Positions 22,801 through 36,000 of a DNA stretch of 64,000 nucleotides are shown in pieces. The DNA is from Gnetum montanum (Eukaryota; Streptophyta; Gnetopsida; Gnetales; Gnetaceae). Position numbers and translations under genes: made by a program. The DNA is taken from positions 1,017,873 through 1,081,872 of the forward strand of contig MNCI01021399.1 in the NCBI GenBank assembly GCA_015680685.1, written 5' to 3'. A model generated the notes under the pieces. It ran no database searches. It was not told the DNA's origin and saw only the letters and a program-made list of their open reading frames with translations. How positions within the stretch are numbered: the first letter of the stretch is position 1; each line of letters opens with the position of its first letter.

Positions 22801-23498
22801 GGATCCACTGCAAATACCTTGAAGACCTTGTTTTTAGCCTCAAAAACCTTAAAATAGCCCTAATGCATGCCCAAACTCATCTATCATCCTTATAGGCTAA
22901 ACCCATGACCTGCTTAGGCCTAAAGCTAGCAAAATCTAACCTAGTTTAACCATGTTTCATCATATGCACTCCATTTTTCTTGATGTGGCCTTATTTCAAA
23001 GTGTTTCAACCCATTTCAATCTTGTTATACATTGTTGATCTTTTTTAACCTATGCATCACTTCAATCTTATTGTCTCTATCTTATTTCCTTTATTATAGC
23101 CTATGTTGACCATTGTTTAGGCTTTTGATTGGAATTGAAGGATGGGGTTTGACCTTCCTTGACCATCATTTGACACCATGTAATCATGGCTTGCTAAGGC
23201 CTTAAACTGGTATCATTGCTTGCCAAGGCCTTAAAGTGAGATCATGGTCTACAAAGGCCTCAAACTGGCAAGCTTGTAACCTTAGTTGATCTTGTTTTAT
23301 ATACTTTCATTATTCTTCAACATATTTTGGCCTTTTTTTATCTTTTTTGACATCTATTTATCCTTCATTCCATTTTATATACCTATCTCTACCTCTTCTA
23401 GCCTTAAATAACCTTTCTTGCACTTTGTTTGACATGGAAGTAGCATGTATTTGCATAATTTTATAGCATTTTGGCATTATTTACTCATCTTTGCCCAG
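22801..23498 (+). other. end of TatB spacer before pol
   Basis: T-rich, with three CAAGGCCTTAAACTGG-like words at about 23195-23270. It ends in a pyrimidine-rich tract and CAG. It aligns with 6861-7224 of TatA. No ORF. Confidence 0.5.
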
Positions 23499-26400
23499 GT
23501 GCCACTTAATGTGCTTATGGTTAACATGTAGGATTGAAGTATGAGTACCTAGGAGTAAATTATTTTACCATTCAGCCTAATTGGGCCTCATGTTCATGTT
23601 GAACAATGCGTTAATCTTCATTGCCTAGATCTAGAGCTTGAGAGTCTTGTTGATCACATATCCTTGATAAAGAAACCTATATAATGACATGAAAACCTAG
23701 TCAAAACTCTTGACCTAGAGACTGTGAAATTATTGAAGACTCTCTAGTTAAGGTTCCTATCATGACACATAGTGGTGAGGAGAAAATGCTAAAGCTAAGT
23801 TCCTCACTAAAACCTCAACAAGTTCAAGAGATCACCAAGGTCCTATAAGATAACATTAAGACCTTTGCTTGGTCATATGAATATATGTGAGGTCTAGATC
23901 CATGTTTAGTCCAACATAACATCATACTCAATCCTATCATTAGACTAGTTAAGTAGAAGATCTATATGATTAGACCTAATTTAGCCTTGGCAATTCATGA
24001 TGAGATCACAAAACTATATTAAGCTTGTTTTATTAGAGCTATTAACTACATAGAATAGGTGTCCAACATAGTGGTAGTCCTGAAGAAAAATGGGAGTATT
24101 TGAATTTTCATAGATTTTTGAGACCTAAATAAGGCAACCATCAAGGATGATTTTTCCTTGCCTAGTATCAATCAACATATCAATACTACAACCTAGCATG
24201 CCTTATTATCCTTTATGGATGGATTCTTAGGATACAACCAGATTAGGATCAACCTAGAACATCAACTTAGCATAACCCTCCTAACTCCTTGATGTACCTT
24301 TTGTTATACCATGATGTCCTTTTCCCTAAAGAATGCAGGAGCAACCTACCAAAGAGCCATGATGTATATCTTTAGTGATTACATGCTAGGTTTGCTCAAT
24401 GATTAGATGATATAGTCATTCAGTCCAAAGAGGCCAATGACCATATAGATAACCTAGACCTTGTACTTAAATGATGCCTCAAAAATGATCTTGGGCTTAA
24501 TCCTAAGAAGTGTGGAGTTAGTGTTAAAACTAATAAGATGCTTGGCTTTGTAGTATCCAAAGCAAGAATACATGTTGATCCTAATAAGGTTAAGGCCATA
24601 TCCAGCTTGGCAAAAACTACTAACCTTAAAGAGCTTCAAGGATTGCAAGGTAGATTACAATTCATTCATAGTTTTATTGCTAAGATTACAAATAAGTTAC
24701 AATCCATTCAACACTTACTTAAGAAAGGATTTCACTATGAGTGGATAGCTCAATGCCAAGAAGCCTTTGAAAATCTTAAGCAAGAGTTGGCACAACTATT
24801 GATAGTCTAGCCTTCATATGAGGATAAACTATTTTACATCTACCTTGCTATGTTTGACACATCTATTACCTTTCTACTCTATTAGAAATGAGATGATGGA
24901 GTAGAGATGCTCATATACTATCTTAGCCATGCATTAGTTACCCATGAGACTCAGTACACTAAAGTGGAGAAGTATTATTTAGCACTAGTCTTCTCATTAA
25001 AGTGGAGACACTACCTCTTTTAGGTCAATGTCATTTGCAAAGACAATGTTATTAGAGCCATAATAATCAACATTTATGAAAATAATCATATAGCTTGATG
25101 GAAAGCCATCATAGTGGAGTTTAAGCTTCATTACATTTCTTAAGCATCAACAAAAGGTTAAGCTATAGCTACACAACTTGTTGTTTCACTAGTGGATGAC
25201 CATGTGACTATAGACCCTGAGTTCCTTGATGAACACATCAACATCATTGGCTAAGTGCTTGAGGGCTATGACGTGATCATGAACTTTGATGGAGCTTTAA
25301 CTACCCATGGGGCCATTGTTTCTGTCATTAAAACATTTCTATTTGGTGAAATCAAATCCTTTACCTACTGATTTAAGTTTCCATGTACCAACAACATAGC
25401 AACGTATGAAGGTTTAAATAGAGGAATGATGGCAACTCATGGCCTAGGAATTAAATGCTTAATGATCAAAGGTGATTCATAACTTGTGGTTAACCAAGTA
25501 ACCAAGGTTTACACTTGGAAAGCTAAACATTTACAACCTTACTATGACCTAAGAAAGAAAATGTTGCAACAATTTATAGATGTTGATATCCAACATGTAT
25601 CCTAAACTAACAATACTATAGTTGATGCCATTACGGTGCTATCCCTTTGTGTGATCCTAGATGTGTTTAGCAAGTTGTCCACCTTGATTATGAACTATGC
25701 TATTTCCATCATGCAGAGTGCTAAGGATACATTCGTGGCCATAGTTCATCTTTCTCCTACAAGGGAGTGGTATGATGATATCAAGTTTTACCTTACGCAT
25801 GATGAACCTTCATAAGGCTTGATTGCTACTCAAAAGGATGTTGTACGTAAATGATCAAAATAGTATGTGATCATAGGAGATAAAACATTATGTTGATGCT
25901 CCTACAATGGCATATTATTAATGTGCTTGGGTAAAACTAAAGCCCAAATAGTCCTAGAGCAAGCTCACAAAGGTTTATGTGAAGGACATATAGGACCTAA
26001 AGCTATGGCTACTAAGATTAGAATGTTAGGCTATTACTAGTCCTATATGAAAAGTGACTGGATGCAAAAGGTTAAATCGTGTGACATGTATCACCAACAT
26101 AATAACCTTATACACATACCACCAAATGAGTTACATACTATTCAAATATCTTGGTAGTTTCAATGATGGGGATTGGATATCACTGGACCTATAATGCCAT
26201 AGTTTCATCATCACTATAATTGAATACATGACAAAGTTGGTTGAAGCTATTCCCCTAAGAAGGAAAACATCTAAACAAATTTGTAGATTTATACTTGATA
26301 ACATCATGGTCCATTTCGGCATACCAATGACCATAGTTGTAGATAATGGATCACAGTTTAATAGCCAAGAAATGAAAAAAAAAATTCATGGCCTAGGCAT

Positions 26401-27014
26401 TATCATCATATTACCCTTAAGCCAATGGACAAGTAGAAGTAAGAAATAAGGTTATCATCAACTTGCTCAAAAAGATGTTAAATAATAACAAGAAAAAATG
26501 GCATGAGTGGCTTGTCCATGCACTTTGGACCTATAGAACAACTTTATTTACAACAATTGGTATAACCCATTATAGCCTAATTTATGGTTTTGAAGTCCTT
26601 TTACCTTTTGAATTACAAGTGTCATTGCTCCAAGTAGGCATATCTAACTTCATCAATGATGAGCAATGTCAGGATTTGTGGACCATGGACCTAAAATTAG
26701 TGGAAGAGTAATGGGTTTGAATGCTCATTTACATTGAGTGATATTAAGAGAGGTAGAAGTAGTAACACCACCATAGATTGAACTAATGCAAGATCAAGGA
26801 ATGGGACCCAGTCTTCAAGGCCATTTGTGAGCATGCAAAAAAAATCTGAACCAATTTGAAAAGGCCTTTCTTGTTCACCAAGGCCTATGGAAATAGAGCA
26901 TTTAGGATAGTTAACATGGATGGAAATGAGTTGGCCAATTTGGTCAATCATTCCTATTTAAAACCTTATTACATGTACCCTACATCAACAAGCATAATAG
27001 CCAATCACAAGTGA
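23499..27014 (+). pseudogene. pol: TatB pol: RT, RNase H, archaeal-type RNase H, integrase
   Basis: Domains in order: a leader with VPIMTHSGEEK; RT at about 24060-24830 (KKNGS, FMDGF, GYNQIRIN, KNAGATYQRAM); Gypsy RNase H and connection at about 24830-25170 (YTKVEKYYLA); a second, archaeal-type RNase H at about 25270-25640 (MNFDGAL, then NNIATYEGL, then KGDS and LVVNQV); integrase at about 25940-26960 (GLDITGPI, VVDNGSQF, a Glu in GQVEVRNK, and a C-terminal NELANLVNHSYLKPYY). The dual RNase H is diagnostic of the Tat lineage. The RT active site seen as YVDD in TatA is destroyed here by a 4-base loss near 24405. Many stops and frameshifts; stop at 27012-27014. Confidence 0.85.
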
Positions 27015-28060
27015 GCCTATAGGACCTCTTTTGCACAACAAGTGAGTAGAACACTTCGATGCAAATCCATTTTGGATGTAACACATGTGACTTGTGGTAG
27101 CATGGTTTTATCATTTTATGGCCTTATGCATTATATTGTAACAAAAAATTTTATTTGCTTAGTTTTCTTTTCCTCTTGGAGTTGTGTTTACAAGATGAAG
27201 CTTGGAAGTCATCTTGAAGGTGCAACTCATCACTGTAGCAAGTCATCACATGACCTCAATATGCAAGATTTACTAAGTTTGTTCTATTATGCCAAGAGTG
27301 CTTATTTCATCTCCATTTCCATTACCATTTCCTTGCATCCAACCCCATAGCCTTATTATAGCCTTTCTTACCCTGAATAGCCATGTTGACCTATCTTTGT
27401 CATTCATGCATTATGGCTTTATGACATCCCTTCGTCATGCTCCACCATTAAGTCTATTAAATGTAACATAGCTCATTGAACTGGAAAACCATTAAATCCA
27501 TTAAGCATAACACATCCCATTTGATGGGAAAGCCATTAAGTTTTTTGGAAGTAACAAACCTCATCTAGTAGAAAAACCATATCAGAATCAACCTTGGCAA
27601 AGAAACCTAATCAATGTTTTACCTCACAAAAAAAATGAGAAAGCAAATTGCTCAGAAGTAAAATGGCCTTTGAAGACTAAAAGCCCAAATAGATGACTCT
27701 AAACATGAAAAGGGAGGATCCTGGTGACTAATGATACCTTGGAGCAAGATATTGGATCCTCAAATACATTTACCAAGTGTCCAACATCTCAAAAAATACA
27801 AAGTGCCAAAATCACTAACTAACCAACATCTTAGTGTCATAGTCATGATGTCAACTATGGAATGCATTGTTAGCCCCCATGACCATTTTCCTATGATTGC
27901 ATTACCATCATCTCATCATATCTTTATCCCATCATCACAAGCACTCTTTGGCATGATTCAAGACAACTAGAAAAAGTGCAGAGAGGGGATGTTGGTGATG
28001 GACCTGTAGTGGTGTTTTTTATTCTTTGTCAATTCTTATCAGGTCAACTTTCTATACACC
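27015..28060 (+). other. TatB 3' untranslated region
   Basis: Non-coding stretch between integrase and polypurine tract, alignable with 31297-32373 of TatA (shared TCATGTGACC and AATGTAACAC words). The short ORFs here have no recognisable motif. Confidence 0.6.
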
Positions 28061-28076
28061 AACAAAGAGGAACCAA
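28061..28076 (+). promoter_or_regulatory. TatB polypurine tract
   Basis: AACAAAGAGGAACCAA directly precedes the TG of the 3' LTR. The identical 16-mer precedes the TatA 3' LTR (32374-32389), and NaN has the same with GG for AA (52910-52925, minus). It would prime plus-strand synthesis. Confidence 0.75.
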
Positions 28077-29489
28077 TGAAACACCATCAAAATTACATGT
28101 TTTAGCCTTTGTAATTCCCATCCATGAAATCAAAGGGTAAACTTCATTGTAAATGTGAATATTGCAACCCATGAAGTGCAATCTCATATACTTTATACTT
28201 TTGAGGTTGAAAAATGCTTTATAAGTGGTCAAAGCCTCATCCCCCAAGTGAAAAATTCCATATAATTCCTATATTTTGGCTGGGGGGGGGGGGTGTTTAA
28301 ACATGCCTTTTTGGATGTCTAAATTAACATGTTGATGGGTTTTATTGGAGGCATAGCATTTTCCATGGTGGAGATACCTATTGGGGTGTGTAACTCACCT
28401 ACAACCAATATTGGGGGTATGAAATCAACCATGCATCACATCCCCAAAATTGTCACTTCATCCCTCAATCATTGCACATTCCCCCAATGTTGCTCTAGCA
28501 TGGCCCAAGATTCTAGCATTGCACCAACTCTATCATTGACCCTACACTTTAGCATTGCTATTGGAAGGCCCAACATGGGTGGAAAGAGCCAATGAGGATG
28601 AAATTTCCATTTACTATTTTTAGTAAATGGAATGGCTTTGATACCATGGGGGTATAACACTTACCATACATAGTAACCCTATTGGATTTGAACACCCACC
28701 ACACCTGTGTGTAGCCAAAATTTTATTAGCAATCAAGAAAAAATTTGTAGCAACAATCAAGTACAATTTTTGCCAAATTTGTTGTCCGAAAACTTATAAA
28801 ACCCAAGCATCAAAACCATTAAAGGATTTCAAAATTATGCATTTTTTAGGCATTTTTTCATTCAAGAGATTTGAGCACACATAGAGCTTCTTGAATCCCT
28901 TTGCATGGAACCCATAACCATTGTTACCCATATTATCCCCCCTTTGAGATTTATGAGATTTTGACATTAATGTTGAGCACCTAGGAACTAAAAATTCCAA
29001 CATTATTTACTTTTCTTATCCAAATCCCTTACACCTCTCATCCCCCTACATCAAAAACATTACAGATCTAGTGTAAGAGTAGTGAAGGTTTGAAAGCATC
29101 AGGAGTGATAGAACCTCTAGATTATGGAGCTGATCGTAGTAGTTTCAATGGAATTTGAACCCTTGTTGAAGTGAACCCCCTTGCTACTATAGCCCATCTT
29201 GTACACATTCCTATTCCTTCTTTATTTTTTCTAAAATAAAGTTTATAGTTCCATTTATGTGTAATTTTTATTCATTTGTTTCGTTTTGGCATAATTTACC
29301 CTCCAAATTTCTATTTTGCATTTTCATTTTCATTATCTTATTTTTCCATCTCTAAGTCCTTGGGTGATTTAGAAAACCATCCAAGACATATTGGATCACA
29401 TTTTTAATGTAGGCCCTTGGGAACTAGGGTTAAAGCTATTTCACTCTAATTCATGGTTTCTTTAGCAACCAATATTTTTTATTGTTACA
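28077..29489 (+). mobile_element. TatB 3' LTR, 1.41 kb
   Basis: It starts TGAAACACCATC and ends GTTACA. TATAAAA lies at 28795-28801 and AATAAA at 29235-29240. U3 holds an 11-base G-run at about 28281-28292 and CATGG-type words (CTAGCATGGCCC, CCCAACATGGG) that echo the internal array. TatA pol resumes immediately after it. Confidence 0.85.
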
Positions 29490-31296
29490 GTAGCCATAGA
29501 CCTTGAATTCCCAGATGATCATGTTAACATTGTTAGCAATGTAGCTAAGGACTATGAGGTTGTTATGAACTTTGATAGAGATTTGATTACCCATGGGATT
29601 AGTGCTACTATTTTCATAACATTCCTATCCAATGAAATCCAATCCTTCGCTTATCATTTCAAATTCCCATATACCAACAATATGGAAGAGTATGAAGGAT
29701 TGATCATAGGAATGATGGTAGCCCATGACCAAGGAATCAAATTCCTAATGATCAATTATGGTTTAAAACTTGTGGTTAACTAAGTAATCTAGGTTTATCC
29801 CATGCAAATACAAACATTTTCAATGTTACTATGACCTAGGAAAGAAAATGATGTAATAATTTATAGATGTTAATATCGAACATGTACCCTAAACTAGGAG
29901 CATGCTAGCTGATGCCATTACAATCTTAGCTCTTAGTTTGACACCTGATGTGTTTAGAAAATTACCTTCATTAACTATGAACCATGCTATAATCATCACA
30001 TAGAACACTGAGGATAATTTTGTAGCCTTCATTAGTGTCATCCCTCTAAGGAAATGGTATGACGATATTAAGTTTTACCTTATGCATGGTGAATCTTCAC
30101 AAGGCTTGACCACTTCTCAAAAGGACATTGTACATAAATGATCAAAACCATACGTCATTATAGGTGATAATACATTATGTTGATGATCCTATGATGGCAT
30201 ATTGTTAGTGTGCTTGGGCAAAACTAAAGCTTGCATAGTCCTTGAGCAAGTTCATGAGGGTATATGTGGAGGACATATAGGACCTAGATCCATGGCTACT
30301 AAAATTAGGTGACTAGGCTATTACTAGTCCTATATTGAAAATTACTACCTATATAAGGCCAAGACTTATGACACTTATCAATAGCATGACAACCTAATAC
30401 ACATGCCATCAACTGAGTTACACACTACTTAGATAACCTAGTCATTCCAATGTTGGGGATTGGACATCATTGGACTTGTAACACCTAATTCTTCCACAAG
30501 GCATAGCTTCATCATCATCACAATTGAATATTTCAAGAATTAAATTAAAGCTATTTCCCTAAGGAAGATGATGTCTCAATAAGTTTATAGATTTATACTA
30601 GATAATATAGTAGCCTATTTTGGCACACCTATGACCAAAGTCACAGATAATGGACCATAATTTAGTAGCCAAGAAATAAAAAAATTTTTGTCATGACTTA
30701 GGCATTAAGCATTTATTTTCATAATTTTTCTACCCCTAAGTCAATGGACAAGTTGAAGCTAGAAATAAGGCCATCATAAAGTTGCTTAAAAGGATGTTGA
30801 ACAATAGCAAATTCAAGGTGAATGAGCTACTTGTCCATGCACTTTGGGCCTTCTGAACAACCATTCAAAATACAACTGTTGTAACTCCATATAGTCTAGT
30901 TTATGATTTTGAAGCTATTTTAGCTCTTGAATTATAGGTTCCATCACTAAAAGTAGCCCTATTAGACTTCATCAATGTTGAACAAAATAAAGAGCTATGT
31001 ACCATGGACCTAGAGTCAGTGGAGGAGCAACAAGTACAAACACTTATTCACATTGAGTGATACTAGGAGAGGCATAATAAATAGCACTACAATGACCTAA
31101 AAAAATGAAAGATCAAGAAGGGAGACTTGGTCCTCAAGGCTATTCATGAGCAAGCGAACAAATTCTCATCCAACTAGGAAGGGCCTTTCTCGATCACCAA
31201 GGCCTATCACAATAGAGCCTTCAAGATAGCAGACATGGATGAGAATGAATTGGCCAATCTAGTCAATCATTACTATCTAAAACCTTATTACATCTA
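29490..31296 (+). pseudogene. pol: TatA pol, second part: archaeal-type RNase H and integrase
   Basis: It continues TatA pol after the TatB insertion; the first words (CATAGACCTTGAATTCC) match TatB at about 25208. The archaeal-type RNase H is seen at 29560-29790, with the first Asp kept (FDRD) and the GDS triad replaced (NYG). Integrase at about 30130-31296 retains a Gly-Leu-Asp start (about 30465), an Asp-Asn-Gly region (about 30650) and NELANLVNHYYLKPYYI at the end. Multiple stops. Confidence 0.8.
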
Positions 31297-32389
31297 ACAT
31301 GATTTATTTTCAAGTATCAACATAGATATCCACAACCATAGTGACTAATAACAAGTGAGCCAACCTTCTTTTCTCTATCTTATTTTTGCACAACAAATGA
31401 ATTGAAAGACTTTGTGACATCTATAATGCAAATGTAGATCTCTTTTGGGTGTAAAAATTGTAACCTTTGATGACCTGGTTTGTTGATTCTTTCATATAGT
31501 CCTATACATTAAATTAAGACAACATACTTTCTTTGTCTTGTTTTAATTATTTTCTTGAAGTTGTACTTGTAGGATGAAGATTGGAGTAATTACAAGGATG
31601 CAACTCATCATGGTAGAAAGTCATCATGTAACCCTAATGCGTAAGACTTTATGATTTTGTCCTATTGTGCCAAGAGTCCTTATTCCACTTCACCCTCATT
31701 ACCTCTCATTGAGCCCAAATCCATAGCCTAATTATGACCTTTCTACCTTAAATGATAATGGTAACTATGTTAGACACTCATGTATTATGGCCAATTGATA
31801 TCTCCTTCATCATGCTCCACTATCAAGTCCATTGAATGTAACACATCTCATTCAATGGAAAAACCAAATTAAATTAGGCCTTGGCAATAAAACCAAATGA
31901 AGGTTTTGTCCCCTAGAAAAAAAAGCAGGGGGGGGGGGAAGCAAATTACCAAAAATAAAAATGGCCAATGAAGATCAAAAGAAAAACCAATTTCTCCAAA
32001 AATACAAAAGGAGGAGCCTAAATGCCAAGGAAATGTTGGAGTGAGGTGTTGGTTCCTTAAAAACATTACTGAGTCACCAACACTTCAAAGCATGAAGTGT
32101 AAAGACTTAATTGATTGTTCAACATAGCATTGTCATATTGTAGCCATGATGTTAAACTATGGAACTCATTATTCACCCTTATGATCATTTCATAATGACC
32201 AAATATAACTTGCAACTTTTATCACCTCCTCATAACCTTATCTCATTATCACAAACACTCTTTGGCATGGTTCAGCACTACAAGATCAAGCTTAGAGAGG
32301 AAAAATTGGTGATGGGCTCACAATGATGTTTTTATTCTTTGTCAATGTATCTTAGGTCAATCCTTCAAATATCAACAAAGAGGAACCAA
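31297..32389 (+). other. TatA 3' untranslated region and polypurine tract
   Basis: Non-coding, alignable with the TatB 3' UTR. A G-run of ten lies near 31929. The polypurine tract AACAAAGAGGAACCAA is at 32374-32389, followed at once by the LTR. Confidence 0.65.
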
Positions 32390-33665
32390 TGAAATACCAC
32401 AAGGAAGATACATGTTGTAACTTGTAACCTTCACCATCCAATTTGAGGCAAGATTTCATTGTAAATGTAAGGTTTGCAACCCATGAGGTACAATATTGCA
32501 TACTTTAACTTTTGAGCCTAAAAATTGCTTCATAAGTTGCTACTACCTTGCTTCCCAAGTGGAAAAAGTAGTATTATGTATATAGTCTGGCTTGGGAAGG
32601 CTAAAAATGCCTTGGGGACTACCAAATTTGGTGTTTCATGGGTTTTTCTAGGGGTATAGCCTTAACTACATTGAAACCACCTACCGGTAGCATAGATGGT
32701 GTTTGATTTTTATTTTTCTAGCATAGCTACACACATCTAGCATTGGAGTTATTGGGTTTTTTATTTTCCAAACAATGGCCAACATATTCATGACAATTTC
32801 CAATGATGACAACATGGCCAACATAGTCATCATGGATTTCGAGTAGTTACAATATAGCCAACATAGTCACAATGATTCTAACAAATGTCAGTGTAGTCTT
32901 CCAAGGCTTACATAGTTAAGGTGAAGTCTAACATAGCAAAAAAAGTCTATTTACTATTTTTATTATGAAAATGAATTTTGATGGCTTTGGTGTATCAAAA
33001 ATTATCACAAATGGTCAACTAGAAACCATAGTTGTTATGCTTGCAAATAAACACCAATCTCTCAGTAATCATAATAGAAATTTGCAACCTTAAATCAACA
33101 ATCTAAAACCTATATAATTCGAAACTAAACATAATATTAAAGTTCTAAATATTTTTTTGTAGTTCAAAAAGCATTTTAATTCTGAACATTTTCAATCAAT
33201 AGCCTTTTGTAACCTTGAGTGATTAAATTCCATTTGGCATCTATGCTAAGCACTAGTGACTCTTAACATAGTACCATTGAAATAAGAGAATACACAATTA
33301 TTCACATTACCAGTAGCCAAAGTTATGGATTTGAACCAAAACCAACAAGTACTTATAAGAGATTGGAGTTGGAAAGTATCTAGATCATGGAGTTTGACTA
33401 CATAATACAACCTACTAGCTTCAATAGGCTTCAAACTTCATTCGAATGGTCTTCTTGTGCATTTCAACATACAATAAAAATCCATACTTCAATTATTTTT
33501 CTTGCTGTTCAATAAAGTTTACAGTTCTTTTATTTCACAGAATTTAATTTTTGCATTTATTATAGTTGAATCTACAATTTTCATTCTGGTTTACATTTTT
33601 TAAGTCCCTAGGTAATCGATCAGACTATCTAGGGTACCTTGATGCTATTTCTCAAAGTTCTTGAG
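32390..33665 (+). mobile_element. TatA 3' LTR, interrupted by TatC
   Basis: It starts TGAAATACC. TATATAAT lies at 33111-33118 and AATAAA at 33511-33516. U3 at about 32765-32945 has several CCAACATAGTC words spaced roughly 40 bases. It is shorter than the TatB LTR because the last hundred or so bases are displaced by TatC. The remaining end should lie beyond the right edge of the window. Confidence 0.75.
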
Positions 33666-35160
33666 TGAAACACCACTTAGAAAACACATATGGAAGCTTT
33701 TAACCTTCACCAACTAACTTGAGGTAAGATTTCATTATAAATGTGAGATTAGTAGCACGTGTGCTGCTATCTTGCATACTCTAACTTGTCGGGACTGAAA
33801 AATGCCTCATAAGCTATTACTTCCTCACTTCCAAAGTTGAAAAAGTGCTATTATGTCTATATATGGGCTTGGGAAGCTTAAAAGTGCCTTGGAGAGTATT
33901 AAATTTGCCATTTTCATGGCTTCTTGTAGAGGTATAGCATCAACTACGTTGAGATCATCTACCCCTAAATTAGATGGTGTTGGGTTCTTAGTTTCTAGCA
34001 ATAACACTCAAAGTGGTTACCACAAAACCTAGTGTAGCTACAAGACCAACATTGGTGTTATTGGGTTTCCATTTTCTCAACAATGTCCAACTTAGTCATA
34101 ATATCTTCCAAGTGGTGGCAACATGGCCAACATAGTCATGCTAGATCTTCAACAACTACAGTCTTGGAAAACATAGTCACCATGATTTAAATGGACTTCA
34201 ACAACACCTAATGTAGTCTCTAATGCCAACATAGTCAAGGTGAATGCCAGCATAGTCATAAAAGTTCATTTACTATGGTTAGTAAATAGATGGGTTCTAG
34301 TGGCCTAGGTGCACCAAAACTTACTAGAAATGGTCAACTACTCTACAAATTATCACTATTATGCCTATAATCAATTTGTCATCAATCATGGTAGTAATTT
34401 GTAGCATTAAATTAGAAACCCAAAGCCTATAAAACCCAAGTTTGAACACAATATTAAGGTTCCAATAACAATTATTTGGCAAGATTCTAACTTTTTGAGC
34501 AGTGCCAAATTAAATCGTCCTAATAATGATTTTCAAGGTTTTCAACTTTTGTTTCCAACATTTTTTAGCAGTTCCCAACATTTTTTTGTACCCAAGAAAT
34601 CAATAGCCTTTTGTGACTTTGAATGCTTGAATTCCATTAGGTGTCTATGCTAGGCACTGAGACTCTTAGCATAGTCTCATTGGAACAAAAAAGCTTGTAC
34701 CACTATTACCACCATCCCATAGCCAAAGTTGAAAACCTAAATAGAACATCAACAAGGAGTTGCAAGAGATTGGAATTGGTAAGTATCTAGATCATGGAGA
34801 ATCAACCACAGAATACACCCTACCATCTCCAATAGGCTTCAAGCTCCAATCAAGAAAATTTCTTATGCCTTGGCCACCCATTTGTGCTCTTTGAATTTTT
34901 TCACTTTCATTTTCTAAAGTTTTCAACTCATTTATAGTGTAGATTTTACTTAAAGTTAAATTCAATGATATTTTTTTGAATATGAAATTTCATTTCCATT
35001 TTTATCTCTATTTACACTTCATAAGTTCTTAGGTGATTAACAACATCTTATAGAGCACCTTGAACTCCCATTTTTGGAGGCCCTTGGGGTTCGAGGTTAA
35101 AAATAGTAACAATCTTGGAATATTATCATTTTTTAGTGACCAAAATTTCAAGGAACTATA
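33666..35160 (+). mobile_element. TatC 5' LTR
   Basis: It starts TGAAACACC directly against the truncated TatA LTR (left flank TTGAG). TATAAAA lies at 34428-34434. U3 at about 34060-34265 has the CATAGTC-type words. The end is placed before the GTTTTC that precedes the primer site. Confidence 0.75.
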
Positions 35161-36000
35161 GTTTTCTTGTGTTAGAAGAAGGGCCTCCACCCGAATTCTC
35201 AACTAAGACCTATCTTCAACTTTGTTGGAACTTGTGAAAATCTTTGGAAAAACAATTTCAGCCATTGTTCAAAACCTATTTTCATCATTGTAACCTTTGA
35301 AACCTTTAACTTTTTATAGCCAAAACCAAAGTTGGCATCCCACTTCCTCCCTAGAATACCCAACATAGTTGTGGTGGGAGATTTGGATTTCAATGCATTT
35401 TCATAGTAGTTGTCAGACTTTGTGAAATCTAGCATAGTCAACAAAAACACTTACAATTTTTTGCATTTTGAAACCTACACTAAATGCTTGAAATCTAGTG
35501 TAGGCCATTCTTTTAAAAAAACCAACATTTCTACTATGAAATTTTGCAATAAAAAATTCCAACATAGCCACTACTAGGACTCTAGTGTAGTCCTTACAAA
35601 CTAAGATTTTTTCACATTTTACTTCCTAAAACCAAGGTACATATTTTGGGCTGAAAGTTTCTAGTTTTCTTTTTCCAAGGGAAAACCAATTTTCCATCAT
35701 CTACTACAACATGGTTGGCTGTAAAATACAATTGTCTACTACACACACTCTAACATAGATAGTGTCACTAGAAACACCAAGGTAGTTGGTATTACCAACT
35801 TTAAAACCCCAACACCATCTCCCCAAGGGTGGTGTATACCATTCATACAACAAAAATGCTTTCAACTTCATTTTCCATTCATAGGCAACTACACCATTAG
35901 GGAATCCCAACTTACTAAATTTTTTGCCAAAAATAGTAAAATCTCACAATCAATTTTTTTGGCAATGTCTTTGGGTAAGTCCACTATTTTGCCCATTGAC
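35161..36000 (+). other. TatC leader with primer site
   Basis: The primer site candidate TTGTGTTAGAAGAAG is at 35167-35181, in the same place as in TatB and NaN. The rest is non-coding and loosely alignable with 10397-11048. Confidence 0.55.

Larger units (their letters stand above)
14624..23498 (+). other. putative Ogre-like intron between pro and RT (TatB)
   Basis: A donor-like AAGTAATG lies at the very end of gag-pro. An acceptor-like TTTGCCCAG ends at 23498, directly before the open RT leader frame. TatA has the same acceptor (TTTGCCTAG, ending 7224). Ogre elements of the Tat lineage are known to carry an intron between PRO and RT, though usually a short one. Here the interval is about 8.9 kb and contains an antisense gene and a tandem array. 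Splicing itself is inferred. Confidence 0.5.
8935..29489 (+). mobile_element. TatB, 20.6-kb Ty3/Gypsy Tat-lineage element with both LTRs
   Basis: Order: LTR, primer site, gag-pro, long spacer with an antisense gene and a 190-bp array, RT, RNase H, archaeal-type RNase H, integrase, polypurine tract, LTR. The insertion splits TatA pol. The flanks are GTGC (8931-8934) on the left and GTAGC (29490-29494) on the right, consistent with a 5-bp duplication that lost one base. The first base pair of the 5' LTR terminus reads TA where the 3' LTR has TG. All genes are broken. Confidence 0.85.

Noticed and set aside
28281-28292. G-runs at 28281, 31929 and 9307-9345 as G-quadruplex or regulatory elements
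   Set aside because: They occur at unrelated places and are not kept between paired LTRs, so simple-sequence slippage is enough.
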